Shown here: piece by piece, positions 20,533 through 30,184 of the stretch
How the letters are laid out: each line of letters starts with the position of its first letter
Position numbering within the stretch: the stretch's first letter is position 1
Assembly (NCBI GenBank): GCA_902620285.1
Contig: CACNHT010000011.1
Span: 1 to 41,693, forward strand
Reading direction: 5' to 3'
Length of the DNA stretch: 41,693 bases
From: an uncultured Alphaproteobacteria bacterium
GTDB taxonomy: Bacteria > Pseudomonadota > Alphaproteobacteria > HIMB59 > GCA-002718135
Notes under the pieces: model-generated
The model's input: the letters and a program-made list of their open reading frames with translations, nothing else
The model's database searches: none
What the model was told of the DNA's origin: nothing
Position numbers and translations under genes: made by a program

Positions 20533-20548
20533 ACACAATATGTAGTGC
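20533..20548. promoter_or_regulatory. NrdR-box-like palindrome upstream of nrdA
   Basis: ACACAATATGTAGTGC closely fits the known NrdR box pattern (ACAC-n-ATAT-n-T-n-GTGT). It lies 39 bp before the nrdA start and overlaps the candidate -10 hexamer of the nrdA promoter, the expected arrangement for repression. A weaker second copy starts exactly 31 bp away, matching the usual three-turn spacing of paired NrdR boxes. Confidence 0.7.
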
Positions 20549-20564
20549 CGCCGAAAAGGGACAA
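20535..20564 (-). promoter_or_regulatory. Candidate nrdA promoter
   Basis: On the minus strand, TTGTCC (20564-20559) and TATTGT (20540-20535) are 18 bp apart. The -10 lies within the NrdR-like palindrome. Transcription would begin near 20528, giving a leader of about 34 nt. This is a plausible sigma70 promoter, supported mainly by its overlap with the operator. Confidence 0.45.
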
Positions 20565-20579
20565 TACAACATTTGCTCA
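20564..20579. promoter_or_regulatory. Degenerate second NrdR-box-like site
   Basis: ATACAACATTTGCTCA starts 31 bp from the first box and matches the consensus at roughly half of its positions. On sequence alone it would not be called; the spacing is what makes it credible. It overlaps the upstream edge of the candidate -35 element of nrdA. Confidence 0.35.
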
Positions 20580-20586
20580 ATATCGC

Positions 20587-20607
20587 AATAAGAACAAAAT
20601 AAGAACA
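20587..20607. repeat. Two 10-bp direct repeats with 11-bp period
   Basis: AATAAGAACA occurs at 20587-20596 and again at 20598-20607. The 11-bp period places both copies on the same face of the helix. The pair lies upstream of the candidate nrdA -35 and about 170 bp from chvI. It could be a tandem activator site, perhaps for nrdA; no known regulator is recognised. Confidence 0.5.
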
Positions 20608-20733
20608 TAAAGATTTTTTTTACCATGTCAATCCCTTACATAATTCATATATTTATGAGGCAAACAAGTTATTGAAATATTTACATTTACTTATCAACTT
20701 AAGTCACATTTTGTTAACTGTTTCATTTTTTCT

Positions 20734-20762
20734 TTGAACTTAAATCTGCCATAAATTATTAA
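20734..20762 (+). promoter_or_regulatory. Candidate chvI promoter
   Basis: TTGAAC at 20734-20739 and TATTAA at 20757-20762 are separated by 17 bp. Transcription would begin near 20769, about 5 nt before the chvI ATG. The -10 is a weak match. The surrounding 279-bp spacer is the longest non-coding stretch in the window and also holds the nrdA control region. Confidence 0.35.
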
Positions 20763-20773
20763 TAAAAAGTAGC

Positions 20774-21487
20774 ATGGCAAAGATAGCATTAGTTGACGAC
20801 GAGCAGTCGATTCTCACGTCAGTATCTCTTTCTCTGCAAAGTGAGGGATTTACAGTAGATACATTTCTTAATGGAGTTGAAGCCTTAGAGGCTCTTGAAA
20901 GCAACTCTTATGATTTGGGACTGTTTGATATTAAGATGCCAAAAATGGATGGAAATGAACTTCTTTCAAAAGTACGTTCGAGCAAGATTGAAAATCTAAA
21001 AGATCTTCCGATTATTTTTTTAACGTCAAAAGATCATGAACAAGATGAGATAATTGGATTAAAAATGGGAGCTTCAGATTATATAAAAAAACCTTTTTCA
21101 CAAAAATTATTAAATGAGCGCATAAGAACAGTGCTAAGAATTCATAACAATAGAAATGAAGAACAAAAAGATAATAATATTAAAAAACAAAATTTTATTA
21201 AGGGTGATTTGATACTAGATCAAGATAAACAATTATGTTTTTGGAAAGGTATAGAAATTGAACTTACGGTTGCAGAGTTTAATTTAATTAAATCTCTTGC
21301 TCAGTATCCTGGGGTAGTAAAAGATAGAAATCAATTAATGGACGCAATGTATGGTGATTCAATATATGTTGATGATAGGACTATTGATAGTCATATAAAG
21401 AGATTAAGAAAAAAATTCAGATCTTATGATAATTCTTTTGATCAAATAAGAACAAGATATGGTTCTGGATATTCTTGGCGTGATTAA
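20774..21487 (+). CDS. chvI: OmpR-family response regulator ChvI
   Basis: Response regulator of 237 aa. The receiver domain shows VDDEQS near residue 8, phospho-acceptor Asp52 in LFDIKMPKMDG, and KKPF. The winged-helix DNA-binding domain begins near 135 and includes LTVAEFNLIKSLAQYPGVVK, DDRTIDSHIKRLRKKF and RTRYGSGYSW. The last two blocks are very like ChvI/ExoR-pathway regulators of alphaproteobacteria, and the gene order chvI-chvG with ahcY downstream supports the identity. In relatives the pair senses acid or envelope stress. Targets are not visible here. Confidence 0.88.
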   Translation: MAKIALVDDEQSILTSVSLSLQSEGFTVDTFLNGVEALEALESNSYDLGLFDIKMPKMDGNELLSKVRSSKIENLKDLPIIFLTSKDHEQDEIIGLKMGASDYIKKPFSQKLLNERIRTVLRIHNNRNEEQKDNNIKKQNFIKGDLILDQDKQLCFWKGIEIELTVAEFNLIKSLAQYPGVVKDRNQLMDAMYGDSIYVDDRTIDSHIKRLRKKFRSYDNSFDQIRTRYGSGYSWRD

Positions 21488-23168
21488 GAGATTATTTACC
21501 TTATCAAGTTATAATTTAACATTCCAACTCATTATACTTAACTTAATTATTGTATTTTTAGGTTTAGTATTTTTATCTTATTTCAATTTCTACTTAATTC
21601 AAAATAATAAATTCATAGATAATAGGGATCAATCAATAAGATTAAATTTATTAAACATAACAAAATATTTAGAAAACACTTCAATATTAAGAGTGCCAAT
21701 TTTTCAGTATGATTATCGTTGCAGATATCTTCAAGATATTGAAGCTTACAAGGAGAGTTGTGATTTGGCAGATAATATTAATCCTATCGAATTGTCAGAA
21801 CCTGAGTTAGAAAAGTTTACAACTGAACAATTTATATTTCAAAACTTCGGTGATAAAGATTTTAACACTATTATTTATAATGAAAATTGGATTAAAATTG
21901 CAGATTCATCAAATTTATTTCTGAGCACAGATGTTGAGGAAATAGATTTATCTGAAACGAGTGAAAATATAGCTGATTCATCAAATTTATTTGAAAAAAT
22001 TTATATTAATAATTTTAATTATATTAATAATTACATTCTTAAAAATAAATATACTAAAAATTTAGACAAAAATGTACATGAAATTATTTTGATTATTGAC
22101 ACTATTAAAGAAAAGCAGAAACTCGTTAAAACTTTTGAAGATGAAAATAATGATATAACTAGAATTTTAACATCACCTATAATCCAAGATAATAAAGTCT
22201 ATGGAGTTGTTCTAATAAAGTATAAATTATTACTAAATAATAATGAACTAGCTACACAATCTTTGAATTTTTTTAATTTTTTTCTATTATTTATTTTCAC
22301 TACAATTTTATTATCATTTATTTTTTTGAGAGGTTTGATAACACCATTAAGACAAATAACTAAAATCACTGTTCTTGAGAGAGATAAAACAAATAAGAAA
22401 AAATTAATATACCCTTTAAGATCTGATGAAATTGGTATTTTATCTGACCAAATTCAACTTATGTCAAACGAATTGAAATCACAAATCAATCAATTAGAAA
22501 AATTTAGCTCTGATGTTGCGCATGAACTAAAAAATCCACTAACAGCAATAAAATCTTCGATTGAATTATTAACTAGCAAAAACATAACTGATGAAAATAG
22601 AACCAAAGTAATGAATAATTTTAATAAAGATATCGACAGAATGAACAGATTGATCTCCGACATTTCTCATTTTTCAAAAACTATTGCAGAAATTGAAATA
22701 GAAAATTTTGAACTAACTAATGTAAATAAATTTCTAAAAGAAAATTTTAGTGAAAAATCAACTAATAAGAAAAATATTAAAATTTTACTTCAAACTGATA
22801 ATAATAAAAATTTAGTACTCCTTAACAAAGATAAATTTTTACAGGTAATACTAAATTTAATAGATAATAGTATTTCAATTGCCAAAAATAATTCAAATAT
22901 TTTAATTACATCAAATAAAAAAAATAAAAATTGTGTTGAAATCAAAATTTATGATCAAGGAAAAGGTATAGATTTGAAAGAAAAAAATAAAATTTTTGAT
23001 AGATTTTACACTGATAGAATAGATGATCGGGACAAGCACTCAGGTCTTGGGCTATCTATATCATACGAGATAATAAATTCATTCAATGGTTCAATTGAAT
23101 TAACAGAAAGTGACAAATTAAACTTCAGAGGTGCTTGTTTTCTGATTAAATTACCATTAAAAAGTTAA
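21459..23168 (+). CDS. chvG: Sensor histidine kinase ChvG
   Basis: Membrane kinase partner of ChvI, 569 aa. One transmembrane segment lies near residues 19-47 and another near 270-290, enclosing a periplasmic sensor of ~220 residues with two cysteines (C88, C101). HAMP follows, then the H-box SSDVAHELKNPLTAI with His355, and ATPase boxes NLIDNSISIA, DQGKGID and HSGLGLSI. The periplasmic domain holds a duplicated IADSSNLF (147-154 and 171-178). The ATG at 21459 overlaps chvI by 29 bp; a GTG at 21480 is an equally reasonable start with an 8-bp overlap. In rhizobia hprK and PTS genes follow chvG; here ahcY does. Confidence 0.88.
   Translation: MVLDILGVIKRLFTLSSYNLTFQLIILNLIIVFLGLVFLSYFNFYLIQNNKFIDNRDQSIRLNLLNITKYLENTSILRVPIFQYDYRCRYLQDIEAYKESCDLADNINPIELSEPELEKFTTEQFIFQNFGDKDFNTIIYNENWIKIADSSNLFLSTDVEEIDLSETSENIADSSNLFEKIYINNFNYINNYILKNKYTKNLDKNVHEIILIIDTIKEKQKLVKTFEDENNDITRILTSPIIQDNKVYGVVLIKYKLLLNNNELATQSLNFFNFFLLFIFTTILLSFIFLRGLITPLRQITKITVLERDKTNKKKLIYPLRSDEIGILSDQIQLMSNELKSQINQLEKFSSDVAHELKNPLTAIKSSIELLTSKNITDENRTKVMNNFNKDIDRMNRLISDISHFSKTIAEIEIENFELTNVNKFLKENFSEKSTNKKNIKILLQTDNNKNLVLLNKDKFLQVILNLIDNSISIAKNNSNILITSNKKNKNCVEIKIYDQGKGIDLKEKNKIFDRFYTDRIDDRDKHSGLGLSISYEIINSFNGSIELTESDKLNFRGACFLIKLPLKS
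21903..21992. repeat. In-frame 18-bp direct repeat within chvG
   Basis: GATTCATCAAATTTATTT occurs at 21903-21920 and 21975-21992. The 72-bp distance equals 24 codons, so both copies encode the same residues (DSSNLF, within IADSSNLF) in the periplasmic sensor domain of ChvG. This suggests a small in-frame duplication, with the intervening sequence since diverged. Confidence 0.8.
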
Positions 23169-23178
23169 ATAATCATAA

Positions 23179-24480
<1,302 letters not shown>

Positions 24481-24488
24481 GAGTTAAT

Positions 24489-25658
24489 ATGAAAAGATCT
24501 TATTTATTTACAAGTGAATCAGTTTCTGAAGGCCATCCAGATAAAGTTTGTGATAGAATTTCAGATATGGTTGTTGATACCTATTTATCATCTGGTGACC
24601 CACAAACACGCGTAGCTTGTGAGACTTTGACTACCACTAATAAAGTAGTTTTAGCTGGAGAAGTAAGGGGACCATCAGTTTCTAAAGATCAGATTATATC
24701 TCAAGTTAGGGATTGTATTAAAGATATTGGTTACGAACAAGATGGCTTTCATTGGCAGAATTGTGATATTGAAAGTTTCCTTCATGAGCAATCAGCTGAT
24801 ATTGCTATGGGTGTTGATTCTGGTAGTAATAAAGATGAGGGCGCGGGTGACCAAGGCATCATGTTTGGTTTTGCTTGTAAAGACACTGAATCATTAATGT
24901 CAGCACCAATACATTATTCTCATCAAATTTTATATAAAATGGCACAAGCTCGCAAAGATGGATCTGCATCTGGTCTAGAACCTGATTCAAAAAGCCAAGT
25001 TACAATGCTTTATGAAAACGGAAAACCAACTAAAGTTACATCTTTAGTAATTTCTTCACAACACAAAGAAGGTTTATCTCCTGAGGATGTAAAAGAAATT
25101 GTTAAACCTTATGTATATGAGTGTATACCTAATAACTTATTAGAAGGTCTTAAAGATGAAGAATTCTATGTTAATCCCACAGGAAATTTTGTAATTGGAG
25201 GTCCTGATGGTGACTCTGGTTTAACTGGACGTAAAATAATAGTTGATACATATGGTGGTGCAGCACCCCATGGTGGAGGGGCATTTTCAGGAAAGGATCC
25301 ATCTAAAGTTGATAGATCTGCAGCATATGCAGCTAGGTACTTAGCAAAAAATGTTGTTGCAGCAGATCTAGCTGATGAGTGCACTATACAGTTATCTTAT
25401 GCAATAGGAGTATCAAAACCTTTGTCGGTATATGTTAATACTAATGGAACAAATAAAGTTGATGAACAGAAAATTGAAAAATCTGTTCAAGATTTATTTG
25501 ATCTAAGCCCAAGAGGAATAAGAGAACATTTGAAACTAACAAATGCAATTTATGTTCCAACCTCTGCTTATGGACATTTTGGCAGAGAGCCAAGTGACAA
25601 GGGACATTTTACTTGGGAAAAAACTGATTTAGTGGAAGCCCTAAAAGGTATTGCATAA
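24489..25658 (+). CDS. metK: S-adenosylmethionine synthetase
   Basis: Makes SAM from methionine and ATP, 389 aa. Hallmarks are [16 protein letters not shown] at the N-terminus, [34 protein letters not shown], the P-loop-like [19 protein letters not shown], and AYGHFGREP near the end. AGGAG at 24479-24483 overlaps the ahcY stop and sits 5 nt before the ATG. The 8-nt gap leaves no space for a SAM riboswitch, so control must act at the start of the longer transcript or elsewhere. tsaE follows after 6 nt. Confidence 0.98.
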   Translation: MKRSYLFTSESVSEGHPDKVCDRISDMVVDTYLSSGDPQTRVACETLTTTNKVVLAGEVRGPSVSKDQIISQVRDCIKDIGYEQDGFHWQNCDIESFLHEQSADIAMGVDSGSNKDEGAGDQGIMFGFACKDTESLMSAPIHYSHQILYKMAQARKDGSASGLEPDSKSQVTMLYENGKPTKVTSLVISSQHKEGLSPEDVKEIVKPYVYECIPNNLLEGLKDEEFYVNPTGNFVIGGPDGDSGLTGRKIIVDTYGGAAPHGGGAFSGKDPSKVDRSAAYAARYLAKNVVAADLADECTIQLSYAIGVSKPLSVYVNTNGTNKVDEQKIEKSVQDLFDLSPRGIREHLKLTNAIYVPTSAYGHFGREPSDKGHFTWEKTDLVEALKGIA

Positions 25659-25664
25659 CAAAAT

Positions 25665-26111
25665 TTGCAAAAATTAAGTAATCAAATTTTAGATCTTCAT
25701 GAACTTGAAAAATTCTCTAGTAATTTATGTAAAAACATATCAGTTGGAGATATTTTCTTATTTCAAGGGGAGCTAGGTGCTGGTAAAACTACATTTGTAA
25801 GATTATTAATTAATAATCTTTTTGTATTAAATAATTTACCAAAACCATCTTCTATTACTAGTCCAACATTCCCTATTTTGATAACCTATGAATTGAATTC
25901 ATCACAAATATATCATTATGATCTTTATAGAGTACAGAGTCTAAAGGAATTAGAGGAATTAGATTTCTTCGAAAATTTAAATAACAATATTACATTTGTA
26001 GAATGGCCTGAAATGTTAATTAGTTTACCACTAAACAAAAATCATTATTTAATAAATTTAGATATGATTTCAGAAACTAAAAGAAAAATTAATATTAGTT
26101 TTGAACAATAG
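25665..26111 (+). CDS. tsaE: tRNA threonylcarbamoyladenosine biosynthesis ATPase TsaE
   Basis: Small P-loop ATPase (148 aa) that works with TsaB and TsaD to make t6A37 on ANN-decoding tRNAs. Walker A is GELGAGKTTFVR (about 35-46), followed by SPTFPILITYEL, YHYDLYRV and FVEWPEM, all typical. Translation appears to begin at TTG 25665, six bases after metK; no ATG precedes the P-loop at a suitable distance. The order tsaE-amgK-murU is common in alphaproteobacteria. Confidence 0.93.
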   Translation: MQKLSNQILDLHELEKFSSNLCKNISVGDIFLFQGELGAGKTTFVRLLINNLFVLNNLPKPSSITSPTFPILITYELNSSQIYHYDLYRVQSLKELEELDFFENLNNNITFVEWPEMLISLPLNKNHYLINLDMISETKRKINISFEQ

Positions 26112-26115
26112 TCTG

Positions 26116-27033
26116 ATGAATTCTAATCACAATGATTATGAAAAAATTGAGGACGGATTATCTAATAAATTAATTTATAGAATTACAGAAAAAGAGAATA
26201 GCAAAATAGTAATTGACTTTTCTAGAGATAAACAAGAGTTTAAAAATTTCCTTAATGTTTATCAAATATTACTAAAGATTAATATATCAATCCCTAAGTT
26301 ATATGAAGTTAATCAAAAGCAATATAAAATATATATGGAGGATTTTGGAAAAAATAGATTTAATAAAATATACAATAAAGATAATCTTTATAAACTTTTA
26401 AAACTAGCCGTAGAAAATATAATTGTTATTCAAAATGAATCAAATTTAAATAATTTAAAAAATTTAAAAGAATACACATTTGAAGATTTAAAAATTGAAC
26501 TTAAAGAGTTTGTTACTTTTTATATTCCTACCAACAAAAATTCAAATTTTCCCACTTCAAAATTTTATGAATTATGGAAAAGTGTATTCTATGCTCAAAA
26601 TTATAATATGAAAAGTTTTGTTCACAAAGATTTTGAATTTGTTAATTTATTTTTTTTAGAAAATTATGAATCACATTTACAATGTGGAATTATTGATTTT
26701 CAAAGTGCTTTTATGGGATTTATAGGATGGGACCTACTATCATTATTAGAAAATCCAAGAATTAATTTTACAAGAGATTTCAATGATAAATTAATTAAAT
26801 ATTTCTATGATAAAACGCCAACAATTCGAAATCTCAATACTTTTCGGGAACAATATTATGTTTTAAGTTTAGCTAGACAGACTCGATTACTTGGAAGATG
26901 GAAAAAATTATTTAGTATAAATAATGATTATCAATTCTTAGACTATTTAAAAATAACTAAATCTAGAACAATAGCAACATTAAATAACATTAAAAATCAT
27001 GAACTAAGATTAATTTATGAAAAGTATTTATAA
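26116..27033 (+). CDS. amgK: Aminoglycoside-phosphotransferase-fold sugar kinase, AmgK-like
   Basis: 305-aa kinase of the APH fold, most likely the anomeric MurNAc/GlcNAc kinase of the cell-wall recycling shunt. The catalytic loop FVHKDFEFVNLFF (about residue 170) fits HxDxxxxN, and GIIDFQSAFMGFIGWDL supplies the metal-binding DFQ. ATG 26116 is chosen, four bases after the tsaE stop; a TTG at 26101 in the same frame would overlap tsaE and is less likely. The partner nucleotidyltransferase murU lies 3 nt downstream. Antibiotic phosphorylation is not implied: the neighbours indicate amino-sugar recycling. Sequence is divergent, so substrate is inferred from context. Confidence 0.8.
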   Translation: MNSNHNDYEKIEDGLSNKLIYRITEKENSKIVIDFSRDKQEFKNFLNVYQILLKINISIPKLYEVNQKQYKIYMEDFGKNRFNKIYNKDNLYKLLKLAVENIIVIQNESNLNNLKNLKEYTFEDLKIELKEFVTFYIPTNKNSNFPTSKFYELWKSVFYAQNYNMKSFVHKDFEFVNLFFLENYESHLQCGIIDFQSAFMGFIGWDLLSLLENPRINFTRDFNDKLIKYFYDKTPTIRNLNTFREQYYVLSLARQTRLLGRWKKLFSINNDYQFLDYLKITKSRTIATLNNIKNHELRLIYEKYL

Positions 27034-27036
27034 TCT

Positions 27037-27717
27037 ATGAATAATTTTACGTTAATGATTTTATGTGCAGGTTTTGGATCAAGAATGTTAAATTTGACAC
27101 GCAGTAACCCAAAACCCCTATTAAAGTATAAAAATAAAGTATTATTAAAGAACACAATTGATTTTTTTACTAATATTGGATGTGATGAAATCTTAATAAA
27201 TACACATTACTTGCATCATAAAATTAAAAAGTATTTGAACAAAAATTTTAAAAAATACCCTATTGAGATTATTTATGAAAAAAAAATACTTGGTACAGGT
27301 GGCGGAGTTAAAAATATTTTCAATCATACAAAAAGAAATAATATCTGTGTTGTTAATTCTGATATTTTTTGGACTAAAAAAAATAAATCACATATCAAAT
27401 ATTTTCTTAGCAATTATCAAAACGTATCTCACTGTAAAATGTTGTTGTCTAAAGATATTAATTTTTTAGGTTTAAAAAAAGAAAATGGTGACTTTAACTT
27501 AAAAAGAAATGTAGTGACAAATTGGAAGAGTAAAAATGAGAAATTGTATTATTCAGGTCTTCAAATTGTATCTAAAAATATCTTTAATAATAGAAAAAAA
27601 ATATTCTCTATGAATGAAATTTGGACAAAACTAATAAAAAAAGATCAAATTAAAGGTTATATAATTCCTTCTAAAATCAGACATATTGGGGATAAAAAAT
27701 CAATTTTAGAAAATTAG
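27037..27717 (+). CDS. murU: Nucleotidyltransferase, MurU-like (N-acetylmuramate-1-P uridylyltransferase)
   Basis: 226-aa sugar-1-phosphate nucleotidyltransferase. The N-terminal signature is MILCAGFGSRM followed by NPKPLLKYKNK; LGTGGGVKN and VNSDIFW (metal-binding Asp) follow. Next to an AmgK-like kinase, the expected reaction is MurNAc-1-P plus UTP to UDP-MurNAc, which bypasses early cell-wall precursor synthesis. In many alphaproteobacteria addB-addA come next; here only 46 bp separate it from trxA. Substrate is inferred from the pairing. Confidence 0.82.
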   Translation: MNNFTLMILCAGFGSRMLNLTRSNPKPLLKYKNKVLLKNTIDFFTNIGCDEILINTHYLHHKIKKYLNKNFKKYPIEIIYEKKILGTGGGVKNIFNHTKRNNICVVNSDIFWTKKNKSHIKYFLSNYQNVSHCKMLLSKDINFLGLKKENGDFNLKRNVVTNWKSKNEKLYYSGLQIVSKNIFNNRKKIFSMNEIWTKLIKKDQIKGYIIPSKIRHIGDKKSILEN

Positions 27718-27728
27718 ATTTAATTTAG

Positions 27729-27756
27729 CTTGATAATAAATAAATATTTCTTACAT
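27729..27756 (+). promoter_or_regulatory. Candidate RpoH (sigma32)-type promoter of trxA
   Basis: CTTG at 27729-27732 and CTTACAT at 27750-27756 are 17 bp apart, close to the alphaproteobacterial heat-shock consensus CTTG-N17/18-CYTATNT (6 of 7 in the -10). Transcription would begin near 27763, next to the trxA ATG at 27764. Sigma70 alternatives in this gap are poorer. Confidence 0.4.
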
Positions 27757-27763
27757 AACCATT

Positions 27764-28084
27764 ATGTCTACTAAAGTTACAAACGATCAAACCTTTGATA
27801 AAGACATTTCTGCTAACGATATGCCCGTAGTAGTTGATTTCGGTGCAGAATGGTGTGGTCCATGTAAAGTACTTGATCCAATTTTAGAAGAAATTGCTAT
27901 TGAAAATAAAGATAAAGTTAAAATTTATAAAATGAACATTGACGATAATCCAATGACACCACAAAAATATGGTATTAGGGGTATTCCTACAATAATGATT
28001 TTTAAAAAAGGTGAGTTAATTGATACAAAAGTTGGCAGTCTTCCTAAAACAGCATTAGAAAACTGGATACAATCCAACTTATAA
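27764..28084 (+). CDS. trxA: Thioredoxin
   Basis: General disulfide reductase, 106 aa. The active site is EWCGPCK with Cys31 and Cys34, the buried Asp is in VVDFGAEW, and the cis-Pro is in GIRGIPTIMIF. Length and motifs are standard. It can serve ribonucleotide reductase encoded in the same window. It has its own promoter candidate and its last 6 nt overlap the convergent folC gene. In alphaproteobacteria trxA commonly neighbours folC, as here. Confidence 0.98.
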   Translation: MSTKVTNDQTFDKDISANDMPVVVDFGAEWCGPCKVLDPILEEIAIENKDKVKIYKMNIDDNPMTPQKYGIRGIPTIMIFKKGELIDTKVGSLPKTALENWIQSNL

Positions 28085-29338
28085 TAACTTTTTTCTAATT
28101 TTTCCTATCAAATACAAAGAACCAGTAATTAAATATATTTTTTCTTGATTAGATCTAAAATATTTTAAGGCATCATTTATGTTATTTATTTGCTCACATT
28201 TAATAGAATGAAAATCACAAATCTCATTTATTTCTTTACTTTTAAATGAATTTTTTTCATCTGGTATTGTTATAGCTAAAACTTTTGATATTCTTTTTTT
28301 TATTTTCTTCAAAAATAAACTTACTTTCTTATTATTCAACATTCCAAACAAGACTATAGGTTTTATTCTTTTAGTTTTTAAATATTCATTCAGTTTATCA
28401 GCTCCATCAATATTATGTGATCCATCAAGAATTATTTTTTTATTTTTATAATTAATAATTTCCAATCTTCCTGGCCAAATTGTTTTTTTTATCGCTGCAT
28501 TAATTTCTTTTGTATTTAGTTTATACCCCATCTTTTTCATGATTTTAGCAAAATATATAGATATTGATGCATTTTCCTCCTGATGTTTTCCATTCAATGA
28601 AGGTTGAGTATAGAGAAATTTTTTTCCATCTACTTTAATTTCAAACTTATTTTTTAATGATTTTGTAACTTGAAATTCTTTCCCATAAAAATATTTATTT
28701 TCAAACTTATTTAATTTTTTTTGAATGTGATCTTTTAATTCTTTTTTTTGTTTACCAACTAAAACAAAATCACAATTCTTCACTATACCCAATTTTTCAT
28801 TAGCAATTTTCTTAAGTGTTTTTCCTAGAAATTCTTCGTGATCAAAACTAATTGGTGTTAATATACTACAAATCTTTTTTGGTATTATGTTAGTTGCATC
28901 TAATCTACCTCCTAACCCTGTCTCCAAAATAAGAAAGTCAGATTTTGATTGTTTAAACAATATGAATGCTGCGGCTGTTGTTATTTCAAAGAATGTTATT
29001 GGTTTATTATTATTTATTGTTTTCACAAATTTTAGAGTCTCGTAAAGCTTCTTTGTACTTACTTCTTTATTATTTAGAATTATTCTTTCATTAAACCTAG
29101 ATAAATGTGGTGAGATATATGCATCACATTTATACCCATTCTTCAATAAAATATTTCTTATGAAACTTTGAACAGACCCTTTTCCATTTGTGCCTGCAAT
29201 ATGAATAGTTTTTGGTAGATCATCTTGAGGATTACCTAATTTTTTTAATAATAATTTTAATCTGTCTAATGAAAGATCAATATATTTGGGATGAAGTTTG
29301 ACCAGTTCATCTAACAACTTTTCTGTTTTAGATTTCAC
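28079..29338 (-). CDS. folC: Folylpolyglutamate/dihydrofolate synthase
   Basis: ATP-dependent Mur-ligase-fold enzyme that adds glutamate to dihydropteroate and/or folates, 419 aa. The P-loop is IAGTNGKGSV (about 47-56); SPHLSRFNERI, TFFEITTAAAF, LETGLGGRLDATN, ISFDHEEFLG and LDGSHNIDG follow, all conserved. Last gene of the long minus-strand block, 3 nt after accD. Its 3' end overlaps trxA tail-to-tail by 6 nt, so no room exists for a separate terminator. Confidence 0.95.
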   Translation of the reverse strand: MKSKTEKLLDELVKLHPKYIDLSLDRLKLLLKKLGNPQDDLPKTIHIAGTNGKGSVQSFIRNILLKNGYKCDAYISPHLSRFNERIILNNKEVSTKKLYETLKFVKTINNNKPITFFEITTAAAFILFKQSKSDFLILETGLGGRLDATNIIPKKICSILTPISFDHEEFLGKTLKKIANEKLGIVKNCDFVLVGKQKKELKDHIQKKLNKFENKYFYGKEFQVTKSLKNKFEIKVDGKKFLYTQPSLNGKHQEENASISIYFAKIMKKMGYKLNTKEINAAIKKTIWPGRLEIINYKNKKIILDGSHNIDGADKLNEYLKTKRIKPIVLFGMLNNKKVSLFLKKIKKRISKVLAITIPDEKNSFKSKEINEICDFHSIKCEQINNINDALKYFRSNQEKIYLITGSLYLIGKIRKKLL

Positions 29339-29341
29339 TGA

Positions 29342-30184
29342 TTAACTTATATGATCTAATACTTTATACAAAGTTTCTTTGAGGTCTTTTCTATGAGAAA
29401 CAATATCTACCATTCCATGTTCTTTTAGATATTCAGCTTTTTGAAAATCTACAGGTAATTCTTCTCTGATTGTGTCTTGTATAACTCTTTTACCTGCAAA
29501 ACCTATCGTAGCACCTTGTTCTGCTATTGTTATATCACCTAACATTGCGAAAGAAGCGGTCACTCCACCAGTAGTAGGTTCGGTTAGAATTACTATGTAA
29601 GGTATATTATTTTCATTTAACAAATCAACAGCAGCAATTGTTCTAGGCATTTGCATCAAGCTTACAATTCCTTCCTGCATTCTTGCTCCACCAGATGAGG
29701 TAAAAATCACATAAGGTAATTTATTTTCTATAGCCAATTTAGCACCTTTAACTATTGCTCCCCCGACTGCTCTACCCATAGATCCACCCATGAATTCGAA
29801 ATTCATTAGTCCTGAAATAATTTCTTTATCTCTTATCTTTCCTTTAATAAGTATGAAAGCATCATCTCTATTTGTTCTTTTTCTATATTCTTTCAGTCTA
29901 TCTTTATATTTTTTTTTATCCGTGAATTTAAGTGGATCATCAGATATCTTATCAGGGCTAATTTCACTATAGTTTCCCTCTTCAAAAAATAATTTTATCC
30001 TATCTTCTGCAGACATTCTAAAATGATAATTACAATTAACGCAAACGTATAAATTTTCTTTTAAATCCTTATGATGAATCATATTTCCACATGATACACA
30101 ATTATTCCATAATTTTTCTGGAACACTTCTTCTTTTTACAAGTGAGGAGAGTTTAGGTTTTACAAAATTTGTTAACCAATTCAT
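29342..30184 (-). CDS. accD: Acetyl-CoA carboxylase carboxyltransferase beta subunit
   Basis: Pairs with AccA to carboxylate acetyl-CoA at the first committed step of fatty-acid synthesis, 280 aa. The zinc ribbon is complete: Cys29, Cys32, Cys48 and Cys51 (CVSCGN and VCVNCNYHF). Oxyanion-hole and CoA-binding blocks are visible as FTSSGGARMQEG, EPTTGGVTASFAMLGD and GFAGKRVIQDT. The start overlaps the trpA stop by 4 nt (ATGA). Linkage to trp genes is the standard alphaproteobacterial arrangement. Confidence 0.97.
   Translation of the reverse strand: MNWLTNFVKPKLSSLVKRRSVPEKLWNNCVSCGNMIHHKDLKENLYVCVNCNYHFRMSAEDRIKLFFEEGNYSEISPDKISDDPLKFTDKKKYKDRLKEYRKRTNRDDAFILIKGKIRDKEIISGLMNFEFMGGSMGRAVGGAIVKGAKLAIENKLPYVIFTSSGGARMQEGIVSLMQMPRTIAAVDLLNENNIPYIVILTEPTTGGVTASFAMLGDITIAEQGATIGFAGKRVIQDTIREELPVDFQKAEYLKEHGMVDIVSHRKDLKETLYKVLDHIS

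Noticed and set aside
20690-20725. CtrA site (TTAA-N7-TTAA) in the nrdA-chvI spacer
   Set aside because: The two TTAA elements present are separated by more than 7 bp and the sequence is AT-rich; no match to the spacing rule.
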